Positions 4,081 through 6,222 of a stretch of DNA of 6,222 nt are shown here, piece by piece (position 1 is the first letter of the stretch; each line of letters starts with the position of its first letter). This DNA comes from JALQUL01 sp964556425 (GTDB lineage Bacteria; Pseudomonadota; Gammaproteobacteria; Burkholderiales; Burkholderiaceae_C), in contig CAZKWC010000107.1 in the NCBI GenBank assembly GCA_964556425.1, forward strand, positions 1-6,222, given 5' to 3'. A program made the position numbers and the translations under genes. The notes under the pieces were generated by a model, which had not been told where the DNA came from, searched no databases, and saw only the letters and a program-made list of their open reading frames with translations.

Positions 4081-5537
4081 CGTACAGTACTCATTTTGTA
4101 GATAGCAAATGCCGTCTAGGCTTGTACAAAAAAACGGTAATAACAGTTGCTATGGTGTTAGCTACTTCTGCTTGCACCAGTGTTAATTTTGATGAGTCGG
4201 TAGTCAAAGTTAATCAACAAGCCAATGGTTTTACCCAAGGGCAACTAGGCCTTATTAAAACCCAAGAGCAGCGCCTGCAAATGGATAAATTGGCAAACGA
4301 ACTTTTGAGTCAAACTATTACCCAGAGCGGGGCGGTTCAATTAGCCTTAGTGAATAGCCCTGCATTGCAAGCGATGCTGGCGCAAAGTTGGGCCAATACC
4401 GCTATAGCTGCTCAAACGGGTGAAATTGCCAACCCTTCGCTTAGCCTAGAAAGAATGCGTATTGCCGATGAGTTAGAAATAGGCCGGTTTCTTGCTGTTG
4501 GCCTTCTTGACATTATTACTTTGCCGCAACGCAAACAAATTGCAAAGGAGCAAATAATTCATCAGCAATTATTATTAAGCAGCAATGTGATTGATCAAAT
4601 CACACAAGTTCGCATTGCTTGGGTAAAAGCGGTTGCGGCACAACAAAGTTGGGTTTATGCACAGCAGGTTAATGAAGCAGCCCAGCTAAGCAGCGATTTG
4701 GCAAAGCGTATGCAAAACGTAGGTAACTTTACTAAATTGCAGCGTGCTAGGCAGCAGGCTTTTTATGCCGATGCCATCACTCAGTTAGCGATGGCTCAGC
4801 ATAACCGCCTCGCTAGCAAAGAGGAGTTGATTCGTTTGTTAGGCTTAACTCAGGAGCAAGCTAAAAGGCTTAAATTACCCGACCAGCTACCCGCACTTCC
4901 CAACTTGCCAAGATCACCACAAGAAGTGACTGCATTAGCAAGTCAACATAGATTAGACGTTCAATTGGCGCAGGCGCAATTAGCAGCGCAAGCCAAAGCA
5001 CAAGGCTTAAATAAGGTGACTAGTTGGATAGATATTGAGCTAGGGGCCAGACGCGATTCTGTGTTTGATAACGCAGAAGGAAAGTCTGATTCTAAAAAAG
5101 GTTATGAACTCAGTTTTCAGTTGCCGCTGTTTGATTGGGGTGTGAATCAACGAGATGCAATGAATGCACAAACCTTGGCTGCCAGCTATCATTTAGAGGC
5201 CACCATTCGCTCGGCCAGTTCTAGTTTACGTGAAAACTATTCTGCCTATCGTACTGCATACGATATGTCTCAACATTATCGTGATGAGGTAGTACCCTTG
5301 CGCAAATTAATATCGGAAGAAAACCTGCTTCGCTACAACGGTATGTTGATTGGTGTTTTTGATTTACTTGCAGATACCCGAGATCAAATAGGCAGTGTGA
5401 TGGCAGCAATTTCTGTACAGCAGCAGTTTTGGTTAGCTGATGCCGCACTACAAGCTTCCATTATAGGAAAACCAACGACAGCATTTGTCGGAACGATATC
5501 GGTTGGAGGTCAAGCTCAAGAGCAAGCAAAGCATTAA
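4077..5537 (+). CDS. TolC-family outer-membrane efflux lipoprotein
   Basis: The product is 486 residues, the usual size for outer-membrane factors. The N-terminus (KCRLGLYKKT, then a hydrophobic run ending LATSAC) is a lipoprotein signal with the acylated cysteine likely C33; threonine at -3 is slightly off the lipobox consensus. Two outer-membrane-efflux repeats follow: the first opens at about 84-130 (ALVNSPALQAML, GEIANPSLSLERM), the second at about 280-440 with ELGARRDS and the family hallmark LPLFDWGVNQRDA from residue 349. Long coiled-coil-forming Q/A-rich helices lie between. Such proteins trimerise into a channel across the outer membrane and periplasm that docks with a membrane-fusion protein and pump. 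Neither partner is visible here. The start overlaps the previous stop by four bases and has GAGGG six bases upstream. Substrate copper is inferred from the flanking genes; other metals are possible. Confidence 0.9.
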   Translation: MTYSTHFVDSKCRLGLYKKTVITVAMVLATSACTSVNFDESVVKVNQQANGFTQGQLGLIKTQEQRLQMDKLANELLSQTITQSGAVQLALVNSPALQAMLAQSWANTAIAAQTGEIANPSLSLERMRIADELEIGRFLAVGLLDIITLPQRKQIAKEQIIHQQLLLSSNVIDQITQVRIAWVKAVAAQQSWVYAQQVNEAAQLSSDLAKRMQNVGNFTKLQRARQQAFYADAITQLAMAQHNRLASKEELIRLLGLTQEQAKRLKLPDQLPALPNLPRSPQEVTALASQHRLDVQLAQAQLAAQAKAQGLNKVTSWIDIELGARRDSVFDNAEGKSDSKKGYELSFQLPLFDWGVNQRDAMNAQTLAASYHLEATIRSASSSLRENYSAYRTAYDMSQHYRDEVVPLRKLISEENLLRYNGMLIGVFDLLADTRDQIGSVMAAISVQQQFWLADAALQASIIGKPTTAFVGTISVGGQAQEQAKH

Positions 5538-5572
5538 TCGCTCTAGTAGTTTAACTACCCATCTTCAACATC

Positions 5573-5577
5573 AAGGA
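5573..5577 (+). promoter_or_regulatory. Ribosome-binding site of the multicopper oxidase gene
   Basis: AAGGA lies seven bases before the ATG at 5585 in the 47-base gap after the TolC-family gene. No terminator hairpin or separate promoter is seen in that gap, which supports cotranscription. Confidence 0.6.
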
Positions 5578-5584
5578 TTTTATA

Positions 5585-6222
5585 ATGAACTCAAGAAGAC
5601 AATTTTTTCAATTGGCAGGTATTGCCGGAGGTGCTATAGCAGCCTCTGCCGTCAGCAAAGTAGCAATGGCAGCTTTGCCCGAACCTGTGTTTCAAACTCA
5701 AGCCGATACCATGCCACCTTTGTTACCCAGTACAGGGCGTCCCTATAACCCAGTAGTCACTTTAAATGGCTGGACTTTGCCTTGGCGCATGAATCAAGGT
5801 ATTAAAGAGTTTCATTTGGTGGCCGAGCCTGTGGTGCGTGAAATGGCACCAGGTATGAAGGCGCATTTATGGGGCTATAACGGACAAAGTCCTGGCCCCA
5901 CCATAGAGGTAGTAGAGGGTGATAGGGTACGTATATTTGTGACGAATAAATTACCGGAGCATACCAGTGTGCATTGGCATGGGCAGCGACTACCCAACGG
6001 AATGGACGGGGTTTCTGGTTTAACTCAGTCTTCTATTCAACCTGGTAAGACTTTTGTGTATGAGTTTGTGGCGCGCCGGCCTGGTACTTTTATGTACCAT
6101 CCGCATGCCGATGAAATGACACAAATGGCCATGGGAATGATGGGTTTTTGGGTGACTCATCCTAAAACCAAACATCCACTGATTGATGAAGTTCAACGTG
6201 ATTTTTGTTTTTTATTAAGTTC
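5585..6222 (+). CDS. Tat-exported multicopper oxidase, copper-resistance type (3' truncated by window)
   Basis: The first 212 codons are present with the frame open at the window edge; the full protein would usually be around 400-470 residues. The N-terminus has a twin-arginine signal (SRRQFF at 3-8, hydrophobic segment ending near AMA at 27-29), so it is folded and loaded with metal before export to the periplasm. The first cupredoxin domain contains the copper-ligand motifs HWHG (H130, H132) and YHPHADE (H172, H174), which supply trinuclear-centre ligands. The remaining HxxHxH and HCH motifs lie beyond the edge. A methionine run follows (M178, M181, M183, M185, M186) and could be a Cu(I) docking site. 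Phrases such as TLNGWTLPWRMN and GFWVTHPK match copper oxidases coupled to TolC-type genes. The likely role is oxidation of toxic Cu(I) to Cu(II), like CopA/PcoA/CueO; I give no symbol because the Met-rich CopA region cannot be checked. Confidence 0.9.
   Translation, partial: MNSRRQFFQLAGIAGGAIAASAVSKVAMAALPEPVFQTQADTMPPLLPSTGRPYNPVVTLNGWTLPWRMNQGIKEFHLVAEPVVREMAPGMKAHLWGYNGQSPGPTIEVVEGDRVRIFVTNKLPEHTSVHWHGQRLPNGMDGVSGLTQSSIQPGKTFVYEFVARRPGTFMYHPHADEMTQMAMGMMGFWVTHPKTKHPLIDEVQRDFCFLLS

Noticed and set aside
5221..5448. Minus-strand frame inside the TolC-family gene
   Set aside because: It is antisense to conserved efflux-protein sequence with no start signals.
5485..5748. 87-codon plus-strand frame spanning the TolC/oxidase junction
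   Set aside because: It overlaps the end of the TolC-family gene and the Tat signal of the oxidase in another frame; the oxidase frame has the conserved motifs and ribosome site.

Overview
The window looks like accessory DNA from a Gram-negative, AT-rich proteobacterium. The copper genes at the right resemble modules common in betaproteobacteria (Burkholderiales or Nitrosomonadales types). Genus is not determinable from this sequence.

Left part (1-2052): one lone gene for a DUF6880-family protein (best start a TTG at 419, ends 1801). It sits between two copies of a 120-bp direct repeat, at 1-120 and 1902-2021, which are 106/120 identical without gaps; the first 55 bases are identical. The right copy is extended leftward by a diverged 70-bp tandem unit, and its TTTGT/ACAAA arms can form several hairpins, some mutually exclusive. 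A perfect 20-bp palindrome lies in the gene's leader at 225-244. The layout suggests a cargo gene bracketed by a repeat family, but no transposase, recombinase or attC core is visible.

Middle part (2053-3169): a convergent minus-strand gene encodes a small PH-like-domain protein of unknown role. Beyond it are about 680 bases without a confident gene. This gap holds two very short minus-strand hydrophobic frames (2570-2635 and about 2651-2719) and a stretch at 2761-3000 of only about 18% GC, which separates the left block from the copper genes.

Right part (3170-6222): a copper-handling locus on the plus strand. It starts with a secreted His/Cys-rich CopL-like protein whose start codon directly follows a plausible -10 box and a 7-2-7 inverted repeat. 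After a 161-base gap with a hairpin comes a tight operon: a small exported protein with an IGGWRxYAKEA motif, a TolC-family outer-membrane lipoprotein overlapping it by ATGA, and a Tat-exported multicopper oxidase that runs off the right edge. Together these suggest periplasmic Cu(I) binding, oxidation and export through the outer membrane. The inner-membrane pump and membrane-fusion protein that would normally complete such a system are not in the window.
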